From: Amoebidium appalachense
Lineage: Eukaryota > Ichthyosporea
Direction of reading: 5' to 3'
DNA: 64,000 nucleotides
NCBI GenBank assembly: GCA_963693365.1
Contig: CAVNZM010000003.1
Location: 14,198,001-14,262,000 of the forward strand
The position numbers and the translations under genes were made by a program. Each line of letters begins with the position of its first letter. Position 1 is the stretch's first letter. Below, piece after piece: positions 53,691-64,000 of this stretch. The notes beneath the pieces are model-generated. The model saw nothing but the letters and a program-made list of their open reading frames with translations, searched no databases and was not told the origin of the DNA.

Positions 53691-53957
53691 CGTACGTACC
53701 ATTTTCATTTTATCTCTCCACTCTCCCTCCCTCCCTTGCCTGCTAGACTTGAGCCCCACCCATATTCCCTTTCCTCCTCCCCCCATGCATTGGGACGTCC
53801 CTGAGGATGGGCTCTACTCATGCTTCCTACTTGCGTTTGTGCATCACTTAAAAGTTTGTCCATTGCGAATCTGTGCTTCGTGACTGTGTACCGCATTCTA
53901 AACCCCCCCCCCCCACCCCCCTCCCCCCCCTGGAACCCTTTTCCTTTCCGTTTGCCC

Positions 53958-53988
<31 letters not shown>

Positions 53989-54062
53989 ACACTATCAACA
54001 CGGGTGTCCCAGCTGTCCTCTTGTGCATTTCTCCCATCTTGTCTTTCCACATGTGTTCAGTT

Positions 54063-54094
<32 letters not shown>

Positions 54095-55340
54095 CCCCGT
54101 CCTCCCAGTCCCCCTTCCGTTTTCCTTCCTCCAACCTCCCCCCACCCCTATCACCACATGTGTCCCAGTGTTCTCTTGTGCATTTCTCCTATCTTGTCAT
54201 TCCACACGTGTTCTCCCCCCCCCCCCCCCCCCTTTTGTCCTCCGGAACCCCGTCCTCCTTCAAGCTTCCTTCCTCGCCCATCGTCCCTTCCCCGTCCCCC
54301 CCCCCCCCCCCCCCCCCTTCCCTTTTAGTCCACTCTCTTCCGTATATTCACACTTCCTGCTTCTTCCTTTCTCCCCCCCCCCCCCCCCCCTCCCCTCCCC
54401 CCCCCCCCCCACACACACACACACATTCACACACTCTCCCCCTAACGGGTCTCCTTCCAGTTTTCTTCACCCCCTCTCCCCCCCCCCCCCCCCCCCATCC
54501 TCTACAGCTCTATGTGTGCTGCATGAGTTGTCACGTGTTCATCACGCTGTTTGTTGTCTGATTGTGTTTCGTGACTGGGTACCACATCCCCCCCCCCCCC
54601 CCCCCCCCACCACCACACCCCAACCCCCTACCCCCCCCCCCCCACACACACACACACTATCAACACGGGTGTCCCAGCTGTCCTCTTGTGCATTTCTCCC
54701 ATCTTGTCTTTCCACATGTGTTCCTCCCCCCCCCCCCCCCCCCCCCCCCCCCGTCCTCCCAGTCCCCCTTCCGGTTTCCTTCCTCCCCCCTCCCCCCCAC
54801 CCCTATCACCACGTGTATCCCAGCTGTTCTCTTGTGCATTTCTCCTATCTTGTCCTTCCACACGTGTTCTCCCCCCCCCCCCCCCCTTGTCCTCCGGGAC
54901 CCCGTCCTCCTTCAAGCTTCCTTCCTCGCCCGTCGTCCCTTCCCCCGTCCCCCCCCCCCCCCCCTCCCCCTTCCCTTTCAGTCCACTCTCTTCCGTACAT
55001 TCACACTTCCTGCTTCTTCCTTCCCCCCCCCCCCCCCCTCCCCCCTCCCCTCCCCCCCCCCACACACACACACATTCACACACTCCCCCCTCCCGGGTCT
55101 CCTTCCAGTTTCCTTCACCCCCCTCTCCTCCCCCCCCCCCCCCCCATCCTCTACAGCTCTATGTGTGCTGCATGAGTTGTCACGTGTTCATCACGCTGTT
55201 TGTTGTCAGATTGTGTTTCGTGACTGGGTACCACATCCCCCCCCCCCCCCCCCCCCCTCTCCCCCCAACCCTCCCCCAACCCTCCCATCCACACACCGCA
55301 ATATAGGCTAAGCCTTACATTTCCCCTTTCTCCTTGATAG
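53691..55340 (+). repeat. PolyC-rich direct repeats upstream of the methyltransferase exons
   Basis: The words tgtttcgtgactg and gtaccrcat recur at about 53872, 54567 and 55213, giving two units of 650-690 bp. Each has several C runs, (CA)n, and two copies of a gtgcatttctcccatcttgtc block. It ends in tccttgatag, the acceptor of the exon at 55341, so it is intronic. No exon recognised; its frames are Pro-rich translations of the C runs. Confidence 0.75.
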
Positions 55341-55497
55341 GGTGGCTTCCCGTACGTGCGCATCGACGCCCCATCAAGCATCGAAGCTGGGGACAACGGA
55401 TGGGGAGACGGGTCCAACGTGCCCTTCACAAATGAAAACTACAAGACAATCCTGACCAAGTATGTTATTTTGATATTATCCCACTGAAATCGTTATC

Positions 55498-55532
<35 letters not shown>

Positions 55533-55786
55533 ACAAGGCTCCCCTTTTGTGATCCCGCTTGAAGTTCCCAACAAATTTGCAACGTCTACCTTAGCAGCAT
55601 CGTTGAGCCCCCCCCCCCCCCCCCCCCCCCCTTTCCGGGTGTGCGCATGGATCCTTCATGCCCCCACCTACCCTCCCTTGGCAACCCTGATGTCCTCACA
55701 CACACACACACACACACACTGTCCGACGGGTACACTCACTATTGGGCACACACACACACACACACACACACTTCTATGACCCCCCC

Positions 55787-55817
<31 letters not shown>

Positions 55818-58797
55818 ATTTTTATTCTGCGGCCTTCCGGACAATGTGTAAGCGTTAGGTTTACCCGGGGTTGTTTTCAGGTTACAAGTTATAGGCTGCA
55901 TTGTTGTGACTGTTCCAGTGTGTGGGTTAATCATGTCTACCCCCCCCCCCCCTATGTATGATGCATGATGATGGCATTGCATTTTTCTTTGTGGCTCGAC
56001 AGGAAGTTGATTGGTGGGGTTCAATTCCACACTGACACACGAAATTTTAACTGTTGCACACACATAGTGGTTTCCCACTTACACACTCGTTGCATCCCAT
56101 CACAGCCTGAAAAAATGGAACGAGACGCTCGGCCGCAGCGAATTTGTACTGGTTGCCTCCTTCTTTGGCCCAGTCGACTACGCGCAATTCGTTTTATTGA
56201 TGTCGGAGCTCGGACACGCCATGGACGACTACATGTATTGTCCATCCTGTTGGAAGTAGAGTCCGCTGTGACTAGGGTCGTCGTGGCGCGCTTGGGCGCT
56301 GACCCGTTTTTTACTGCTTTCAGTGTGTTAACTCCATGACTGAACTCCATGACTGAACTCCATGACTGAACTCCATGACTGAACTCCATGACTGAACTCC
56401 ATGTCTGCACCTGGCAGAGCCGTGGCTTATATACCCGTGGGGCAGCAGTCTGGAATGTAATCCGGATGCCAGGCGCTAATCGGATTGGTTACTTTCATTT
56501 AGATATCTCTGGGACCAGTGAACCAATCGTTTGCAGTCAAAACACAATTGGCAACATTCCTCAACTATGCAGATGTGCATGTGGTGATCGAGTGTCAGCG
56601 TGTGTCTGTGTACACGGAACCAATTGTAAAGCTAACATACACATATTGTGGAGTGAGCGTAAGTCTGCACTCCAACACCCCTACCCAATTGGAGAAGTGT
56701 ACACACCACTAGAGAAGAGAGAGTGAGTGTGGCTACTTGCAGGGTAGACCGGGGTGTGCATTCCACTGTGGTGCTTGCCCCGCCAATGAAGTGGAATACT
56801 TGACGTTGATGTCGCAGGCTGCTGCGGATGGAGTTTGTGGAAGCGAAAGTCTCTAATGAAGTTAGAGGCCGCGGTGTCGTGTCTGGGCCCATAACCCTGT
56901 TGGAAGTAGAGTCCGCTGTGACTAGGGTCGTCGTGGCGCGCTTGGGCGCTGACCCGTTTTTTACTGCTTTCAGTGTGTTAACTCCATGACTGAACTCCAT
57001 GACTGAACTCCATGACTGAACTCCATGACTGAACTCCATGACTGAACTCCATGTCTGCACCTGGCAGAGCCGTGGCTTATATACCCGTGGGGCAGCAGTC
57101 TGGAATGTAATCCGGATGCCAGGCGCTAATCGGATTGGTTACTTTCATTTAGATATCTCTGGGACCAGTGAACCAATCGTTTGCAGTCAAAACACAATTG
57201 GCAACATTCCTCAACTATGCAGATGTGCATGTGGTGATCGAGTGTCAGCGTGTGTCTGTGTACACGGAACCAATTGTAAAGCTAACATACACATATTGTG
57301 GAGTGAGCGTAAGTCTGCACTCCAACACATCCACCAAGGGCAGCAGCACCACTCACCTCAAGAAGCCGGACGGACCGGGCCGCTATGTCCTCGCTGTGCA
57401 CATCACCCCCCACAAGAATCACCGACCAAGCGGGTTCTTTTTTGCTGAGCCCGAGGAGGACAAATCAAGTTGGTTGGCGCAGGCACATTACCCGCGTGGT
57501 GACATTACGCAGAGAATGGGGATCGATTACTTGCGGGATGGTGAAAAGAACATCATTTGCCCCCAACAGGTAAACCCCCCCCACCCCTCCCCGCTTCTCC
57601 CCCTCCCCGCTTCTCCCCCCCCCCCCCCCCCTCCCGAGGCCGCCAGGCGCTACTGCCACTCCCACCCTATCTCTTCTCTGGCCCCATTATTCTCCTGTCA
57701 CAAACACGCGCACGATCTGTTTCATGTGCACCCACGTGCACGGCACTGGCGCTTTCCTGTTACACTGCTGCAGCTGTTCAACAGTTATGGTGTAGGGCAT
57801 GTACACAAAGTTAGCCACAAACACTATTCACGACTGCTAGCATGCACGAACACTGCTGCAGCTGTTCAACAGTTATGGTGTAGGGCATGTACACAAAGTT
57901 AGCCACAAACACTATTCACGACTGCTAGCATGCACGGTGACTGAGTCTGTGTGTCCTTGTACATAACGTGAATGTTTGGCATGCACAGTCTGTGTTTCTC
58001 TGTGCACAACGTGAAAGTTACATGTCAGATATGTGTATTGTGTGTGTGCGTGTTTGTGTTTGTGCACGCGCAGGGTTGCTTATGTGCACAGTCACTACTA
58101 CACTGACCTACAGGGCCTCTCATGATTTTAGCACGTGATTAGACCTCTCATGATTTTAGCACGTGATTTCCAATCCCCAGACTGTTTGATTTATTTTAGA
58201 ATTTGGATCGAAATTGTGTAATGATGTCATTTCATATGTATTTTTCAACTAGATTCGAATAGGTCGAGTCCAAACTAGATGTGTGGATGTCTAACAAAGA
58301 CTAGACACTTGTGATTTATTTTGGAAATGGGTTCGAAATTGTGTAATGATGTCATTTCATATGTATTTTTCAACTAGAATCGAATAGGTCGAGTCAAAGC
58401 TAGATGTGTGGCTGTCTAACAGAGACTAGACATTTGAACTCTCTCTCCTGCCTCTTTAACTCAAAGAAAGTCAATCCTTTCCATTTCTTAAGTTGTTTTT
58501 ATGAATCTTTGAGTCTTTCATTCCCTTTCTTTCTTGACTTCTTTTTTTCTAAGCTTGAACCATAATTAAGGACTGAATCCGGGTTTTTTTTTGCAGAAAC
58601 CTGTTAACATGGAGAGAGCACTCATCCGTCGCTACTGCCCCCCAAACGGGCACGTTCTGTCGCTATGTTGTGGCACCGGCATGGTGGTTGAGGCTGCGGC
58701 AATGGAGCGCCACAGTGTGATTGGTTTCGACACGGACGCTGCTCTGTGTGAGAAGGTGACCAAGGAGCGCATGCCAAGCGCTGAGCTACACAGCCAA
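55341..58797 (+). CDS. Beta-class (permuted) DNA amino-methyltransferase-like protein, three exons
   Basis: Exons: 55341-55459; 56106-57569, interrupted by a TRIM at 56248-57332 (insert plus one target copy); and 58597-58797. Without the insert the lengths are 119, 379 and 201 nt with phases 2 and 0, so the frame is intact apart from the insertion. Exon 1 FPYVRIDAPSSIEAGDNGW followed by a Y-x3-L helix has the layout of motif IV (DPPY) of N6-adenine/N4-cytosine methyltransferases, but reads DAPS. Exon 3 has the motif X/I block KPVNMERALIRRY, then LSLCCGTGMVVEAAAMERHS and VIGFDTD, like KPhxLhxxLI and FxGxGxT-x2-AA-x3-R-x2-IGxExD. Motif IV before motif I is the beta order typical of prokaryotic enzymes. 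The degenerate catalytic motif may mean lost or altered activity. Exon 3 may continue to a stop at 58873-58875 or splice at GTGTAT (58798). Upstream exons are either gene B (after reverting the inversion) or gene A. Confidence 0.7.
56248..57327. mobile_element. TRIM (miniature LTR retrotransposon) in the methyltransferase exon
   Basis: Two 430-bp LTRs (56248-56677 and 56898-57327) begin TGTTGGA and end TCCAACA, and appear identical on direct reading. The 220-bp interior has no coding capacity. A 5-bp target duplication CATCC flanks it (56243-56247 and 57328-57332). Each LTR carries five full and one partial copies of a 13-bp unit actccatgactga, a TATATA box after gccgtggctta, and an ATTGG motif. 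The insert brings a stop codon four codons in. Identical LTRs and a perfect duplication mean a very recent insertion needing proteins from a larger element. Confidence 0.93.
57763..58435 (+). repeat. Short tandem duplications in the methyltransferase intron
   Basis: Three separate pairs: 88-bp units at 57763-57850 and 57851-57936 (with cactgctgcagctgttcaac); a 26-bp pair cctctcatgattttagcacg at 58110-58167; and 124-bp units at 58188-58311 and 58312-58435 (with gatgtcatttcatatgtat). The 124-bp copies are diverged, the 88-bp copies nearly identical. Confidence 0.85.
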
Positions 58798-58908
58798 GTG
58801 TATCTGTTGTTCTGTACGGGTCTAAGGGAGCAGAGTGCACAGAGGTGTCATGTAAAAACACGACTAACACATTAATGAGAGGGCAATCGGAGTTGTTCAC
58901 GAGACATT

Positions 58909-59558
58909 GAAAGATTTCAAACAACAACTGAATCTTTATTGTGCTCTCGGTTCCTTTTGTACTTGCGACTTATCACCTTATCACAACTAAAGAGGGAGAA
59001 CCAATCGGTTCTATCAGAAGATAGAAAAACACATTCCGACAGAGCATACGCATTCCAACTTCCGATTAAACTAAAGTGTAGAAACTCTTACTTAAATAAA
59101 TTAAGTAATTATACATCTAGTCACTATTAACTCACATATATATTTATGTTCGTCTCTATAAAGAAACTTATTTAAATACATATATTTCCTAACAGTCGAC
59201 ACTCTCAAAGTGAAGACACTTTGCAATAAACCGAATTCCATATATATCTATTGTCCAATCACAACACACATATATTAACAGACAGGAATGCACAACACAA
59301 TCTACAGATGTACTCGCTCGCGACTATTGGCGAGCCATCCTTTTGAGAACAAACTAGGCCATTTTGAAATAAAGGAAAGACAACGAGTGAGGCTAGCCAA
59401 TCACGCTACCTCTCAGATAAACAGAGGAGAGCAACTAGAAATAAAACACAATAAGTTCTTATCAGGCAAGAGAGCCAGGTGTGCACAGATCTACAGATAT
59501 CTGTGCCCACAGAAACAAGGGAGAGAGAGATACGGGGGGGGGGGGGGGGGGGGGGGGG

Positions 59559-59589
<31 letters not shown>

Positions 59590-60383
59590 GGGGAGAGAGA
59601 GGGAGAGAGAGAGAGAGAGGGAGAGAGAGAGAGCACAAAGGAGGAAAGCAGACACGAATACAAACAAGCTAGGACACATACATACTTCAAGGCTCTTGCT
59701 GTCATACATGGTGACGTATTCCAACATCCCCACTCAAGGGGTTGAAGTTTGTGTTCTCGTGTCTGTTGATGTGACGGTAGATGGGGTCCAAACACAGGAG
59801 GGGCCGTCACACTCAAGTTTCCCCACTCGAGGATGCAAACCGAAGATCCTTGAGGTGGGAAGGAGAGAATCAAAACTGAAGAGGCACACAACGACGGTTG
59901 CCTCTGAAGACTCGAAATAAGAAATCATGGTGGTTATCGGCGATATATATATATAGATAGGAAACACTAGTGTATGTGTGACGTGTTGGTGGCTAATGGT
60001 TTATACTGGGGACCACCCAGGTAAACACAAGACATGAACATCTTGTGGACTGATTTATAGACTGGTGGTCAACCAGTTAAGACACGGGGAAGGTGCATCC
60101 CGTGGACTAGGTTTAGACTGGCAGTCAACCAGCACGTCATGGCTATAGATAATTATTTATACTGGGACGCCATCCCAGTTCGACATATATATAAGTCGAA
60201 TATAGAAGAAAACCAATATATATGGTGGGATATGAATATAAATAAACGACGGATGGTGGAGAATAATCCCCACTGAAGATGCACACATATGACGATGGAA
60301 GACTGAGTCCCCACTGATGAAGAGAAACGATGAGGAGTAGTAGACTTTCGTTGGGAGGCATCTTGATCACCGTAGGTGTGTCA
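58909..60383 (-). repeat. Copia 3' LTR with a series of CTGG/CCAG hairpins
   Basis: Contains a G run plus (GA)n (59535-59632), the imperfect palindrome cagatctacagatatctgtg (59489-59508), and between 60004 and 60200 four short hairpins with ACTGG/CCAGT-type stems: actggggaccacccag, actggtggtcaaccagt, actggcagtcaaccag and actgggacgccatcccagt, followed by a cgacatatatataagtcg hairpin. The same series is in the right LTR from 63622. U3-type regulatory structure is likely. Confidence 0.8.
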
Positions 60384-60444
60384 ACTGCTGTCTAGGGCCC
60401 CAACCTACTCAGAAACCACTCGATGATGAACACCAGTGCACGGG

Positions 60445-62527
60445 TCAGTCACGGAGACTGAGGTTGGCACGGTGTGTGTCGTGGGCCGTACCAGCCAGAG
60501 GCTTGGTGAAGATGTCGGCCAGGTTCTTCTTGGTGTCGATGTAGGTGACAGTGACGTCCCCACTGTTGATGTAGTCCTTTGTGTTGAAGTAACGAACGGC
60601 AATGTGCTTGGTCCGGTGCTTGATGGTGTTGGAGTGGACCAGAGCAATGGTGGACTGATTGTCACAGTACACGGGGGTGGGCTCGGTCATGGGGTAGCCC
60701 AGCTCCTTTAGTAGATCACGGTGCCAGACAACATCTTGCACGGCAGCATTGAGGGCCAGGAGCTCGGCCTCACACGTGGAGGTTGCAGTGATCGTCTGCA
60801 GCTTGGAGTGGTAGGTGACGGGGGAGCCTTCGAGGAGGATGACGTACCCAGACGTGGAACGACGGGTGGTGGGGCAACCAGCAAAGTCAGAATCCGAGTA
60901 GCACTCAAGGATGGGCACCTTGCTGTTGGGGGCCTTCTTCTTGTAGTAGAGGCCGAGGTTGATGGTGCCGAGCAGGTAACGAACGACACGGAGGAGAAGC
61001 TCCCAGGCAGTCTTGGTGGGCTTGGAGCTGAATCGGCCGAGGTAGCCAATGGCATACGAGATGTCAGGCCGGGAGCACCGAGCAACCCACAGCAGACGGC
61101 CGAGGAGTTCACGGTAGGGGACGGTGGTGGGCAGGGATGAGTGGGAGGTCTCGTTGATGATGGTGCCCACGGGAATAGGGGGGGCCTTAGGCTTGGCATC
61201 GACCAGGTTGAAGTCGGTGATGATGTCCTCGATGTAGGAGGACTGCAGCAGCTTGAGGGAGTCACGGGTGTACAGCAGTTGGGTGCCGAGGAAGATGTCT
61301 GGCAGACCGACCTTGCACTCGGCAGACTTCGTGATGTGACGAACAAGCCCCTGCATGATGGTGGAGTTCCGTGTGCAGGTGATGATGGCATCATCAACGT
61401 AGTTGCCCGAACGGATGATGTGCCCGTTGGGGAACTGACGGAAGTAGACACACGGATCGGAACGGAGACGGGTGAGGCCGTGGGCAATGAGAATGGAGTT
61501 GAAGAACTCGTACCATGCCAGGGATGCCTTCTTGAGTCCGTAGATGGCCTTCTTGAGTTTCCAGACTTTGTGTTCATTGCCATGGAGGATAAAACCAGGA
61601 GGTTGCTCCATGTACAAAGTCTCGTCGAGGGGGCTGTTGAGGAAGGCCGTGCTGATGTCGAGTTGATGGATCTCGTGGTCCTGTTGCACACCGAGGGCAA
61701 GCAGGGCACGGACGGAGGAGGACATGACGACGGGGGAAGAGTTTTCACCGTAGTCAACACCGTAGACTTGGGTGAAACCCTTGGCCACACCACGACCCTT
61801 GATCTTGGTGTCACCAGCAGAGTTGAGGACCTTCTCCGTGACAATCCACTTGAATCGGATGATGTTGGCATCGGAGGGGGGCTCAACTACGTCGAAGATG
61901 TCCTTGTCGATGAAAGCCTTGTACTCGGCAGTGAGGGCAGTCACCACTTCATCACCCTTGGTGCCAGAGCACAGCTTCTGAATTGACCGGGGCAGCTGAG
62001 ACACATCAAGGCTGGGTCGGGAGATGCTCACCATAGCCATAGCAGGCCGGGAGGAGAGACGGGAGGAACGACGGGGAACGGTACGGAGGGGCTCAGGGGC
62101 CGGGGGGTTGTCTGTGACAGACACTCGGTGGTCGGGGATGGGGGCCTGGAAGCCAGGGATGGGTGCCGTGTTGAGGGGGGAGTCGGATAACACGGGGCTG
62201 GACGGGGCCGAGTGGAACTCCGGAGACCCAGGACGAACCGGGGTGAGATGACCAGGTAGGTGGTCATTGACGGCAGGGGCCGGCAGCAGGGGTTGCTGAC
62301 CGGTGGGGGGGGGGGTGGGTGGAGCCACGGGGGCAGGTACACGACGGGGGGAACGACGGATAATCACCGACGGAATTTCATCGTCATCGGAATTGGAATT
62401 TCCGGAATGCAGGGATGAATCGATTGAGGTCGTCTGATTGGTGGCCTGCACAGAAATCTGATTGGATGCCGTGGTGAATTGTGATTCGTCGAAGACGACA
62501 TCGCGGTAGAGGTTGACCGTGTTGCCA
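60445..62527 (-). CDS. Copia reverse transcriptase/RNase H, 5' truncated
   Basis: The open frame enters from the LTR junction (62527) and ends at 60445, about 690 codons. It opens with NLYRDVVFDES, the end-of-integrase block of copia polyproteins, then a Pro/Ser-rich linker. RT motifs: IIRFKWIVTEK, GVAKGFTQVYGVDY, QLDISTAFLNSPLDETLYM, KLKKAIYGLKKASLAWYEF and active site GNYVDDAIITCT. RNase H motifs: CYSDSDFAGCPTTRRSTSGY, AELLALNAAVQDVVW, VYCDNQSTIALVHS, KHIAVRYF and the terminal NLADIFTKPL. The 668-codon reading starting at 62451 is the listed Met-initiated form, but no natural start exists. No internal stop. Without integrase and gag it can move only in trans. Confidence 0.95.
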
Positions 62528-63173
62528 CAAAGATTTCAAACAACAACTGAATCTTTATTGTGCTCTCGGTTCCTTTTGTACTTGCGACTTATCACCTTAT
62601 CACAACTAAAGAGGGAGAACCAATCGGTTCTATCAGAAGATAGAAAAACACATTCCGACAGAGCATACGCATTCCAACTTCCGATTAAACTAAAGTGTAG
62701 AAACTCTTACTTAAATAAATTAAGTAATTATACATCTAGTCACTATTAACTCACATATATATTTATGTTCGTCTCTATAAAGAAACTTATTTAAATACAT
62801 ATATTTCCTAACAGTCGACACTCTCAAAGTGAAGACACTTTGCAATAAACCGAATTCCATATATATCTATTGTCCAATCACAACACACATATATTAACAG
62901 ACAGGAATGCACAACACAATCTACAGATGTACTCGCTCGCGACTATTGGCGAGCCATCCTTTTGAGAACAAACTAGGCCATTTTGAAATAAAGGAAAGAC
63001 AACGAGTGAGGCTAGCCAATCACGCTACCTCTCAGATAAACAGAGGAGAGCAACTAGAAATAAAACACAATAAGTTCTTATCAGGCAAGAGAGCCAGGTG
63101 TGCACAGATCTACAGATATCTGTGCCCACAGAAACAAGGGAGAGAGAGATACGGGGGGGGGGGGGGGGGGGGG

Positions 63174-63206
<33 letters not shown>

Positions 63207-64000
63207 GGGGGAGAGAGAGGGAGAGAGAGAGAGAGAGGGAGAGAGAGAGAGCACAAAGGAGGAAAGCAGACACGAATACAAACAAGCTAGGACACATACA
63301 TACTTCAAGGCTCTTGCTGTCATACATGGTGACGTATTCCAACATCCCCACTCAAGGGGTTGAAGTTTGTGTTCTCGTGTCTGTTGATGTGACGGTAGAT
63401 GGGGTCCAAACACAGGAGGGGCCGTCACACTCAAGTTTCCCCACTCGAGGATGCAAACCGAAGATCCTTGAGGTGGGAAGGAGAGAATCAAAACTGAAGA
63501 GGCACACAACGACGGTTGCCTCTGAAGACTCGAAATAAGAAATCATGGTGGTTATCGGCGATATATATATATAGATAGGAAACACTAGTGTATGTGTGAC
63601 GTGTTGGTGGCTAATGGTTTATACTGGGGACCACCCAGGTAAACACAAGACATGAACATCTTGTGGACTGATTTATAGACTGGTGGTCAACCAGTTAAGA
63701 CACGGGGAAGGTGCATCCCGTGGACTAGGTTTAGACTGGCAGTCAACCAGCACGTCATGGCTATAGATAATTATTTATACTGGGACGCCATCCCAGTTCG
63801 ACATATATATAAGTCGAATATAGAAGAAAACCAATATATATGGTGGGATATGAATATAAATAAACGACGGATGGTGGAGAATAATCCCCACTGAAGATGC
63901 ACACATATGACGATGGAAGACTGAGTCCCCACTGATGAAGAGAAACGATGAGGAGTAGTAGACTTTCGTTGGGAGGCATCTTGATCACCGTAGGTGTGTC
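62528..64000 (-). repeat. Copia 5' LTR, cut by the window edge
   Basis: Matches 58909-60382 almost base for base. It lacks the terminal CA at the junction with pol: the plus-strand left edge reads ccacaaagatttc where the other copy has cattgaaagatttc. This supports a deletion that began at the LTR end. Confidence 0.9.

Larger units (their letters stand above)
58909..64000 (-). mobile_element. Internally deleted Ty1/copia retrotransposon
   Basis: Minus-strand element: left copy of the LTR 58909 to about 60383 (1,475 bp), pol remnant 60445-62527, right LTR 62528 to beyond the window edge (the last base matches position 60382). LTR copies differ mainly in G-run and (GA)n length. On the minus strand each LTR has AATAAA about 30 bp before its 3' end. 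A likely LTR start TGACACACC lies at 60383, after a purine-rich ggttggggccc tract. The right LTR joins pol directly within the integrase-distal coding sequence, so primer site, gag, protease and most of integrase are absent. The target duplication cannot be checked. Confidence 0.88.

Noticed and set aside
53820-55311. 451-codon Pro/Ser-rich frame and its neighbours
   Set aside because: PolyC and CA repeats in the intron upstream of the methyltransferase exon; no conserved residues.
56248-57327. Interpreting the 430-bp pair as a plain tandem duplication
   Set aside because: TG...CA ends with a 7-bp terminal inverted repeat and a perfect 5-bp target duplication at the outer edges only fit an LTR-type insertion.
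59519-59640. Arg/Glu-rich frames at (GA)n tracts (also 31899-32230 and 19813-20271)
   Set aside because: Microsatellite translations.
60708-61986. 392-codon minus and 281-codon plus frames over the copia pol
   Set aside because: Out-of-frame shadows of the RT/RNase H frame.

Overview
The window is nuclear DNA of a eukaryote, probably a protist or alga; I cannot name the species. The evidence is spliced genes with GT-AG introns whose phases agree across exons, a nuclear-type tRNA-Glu, and four classes of retroelement (LINE, Ty1/copia, a tyrosine-recombinase element of the Ngaro/PAT type, and a miniature LTR element) next to a Plavaka-like (CACTA-related) DNA transposase gene. Introns and spacers are full of C or G homopolymers, (CA)n/(TG)n, (GA)n, minisatellites and a 177-bp satellite. 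Most long open frames are therefore translations of simple repeats, and the real genes had to be read as chains of short phased exons.

Layout. 1-1484: LINE reverse transcriptase on the minus strand, running off the left edge and abutting a tRNA-Glu(CTC) gene (1484-1555). 1734-6792 and 9600-14672: two nearly identical 5-kb copies. Each holds the first three exons of minus-strand gene X plus its upstream spacer; only the right copy continues into exon 4. 14711-21720: plus-strand gene A (eight exons, charged linkers, ParB-like C-terminal segment). 22320-27168: body of an Ngaro/PAT-type retroelement. 27448-35400: minus-strand gene B (ten exons, at least 744 codons, unknown family). 37738-47915: plus-strand Plavaka-like transposase gene (12 exons), with satellite arrays and an inverted duplication in its introns. 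49190-50700: 590-bp tandem repeats ahead of gene D. 50781-52379: gene D, a small Cys/His-rich protein. 53056-53690: the missing 5' end of the Ngaro-type element, in opposite orientation. 55341-58797: exons of a permuted (beta-class) DNA amino-methyltransferase-like protein, one of them split by a 1.08-kb TRIM element. 58909-64000: an internally deleted Ty1/copia element on the minus strand.

How it fits together. The two halves of the Ngaro-type element face each other 31 kb apart, and both break at one short palindrome in the gag frame. Reverting that inversion rebuilds the element. It also joins the last visible exon of gene B (orphan phase-0 donor) to the first methyltransferase exon (orphan phase-0 acceptor). 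The ancestral order would be X(-) A(+) D(-) transposase(-) B-methyltransferase(+). Whether X, A, B-methyltransferase, D and the transposase form one large mobile element, or are a host locus invaded by transposons, cannot be settled from one window. Either way, a spliced eukaryotic methyltransferase of prokaryotic type next to a Plavaka-like transposase and a ParB-like protein is the most interesting content. A second window-wide feature is that C homopolymers begin about 6-11 nt downstream of many 5' splice sites, on the coding strand of genes in both directions.
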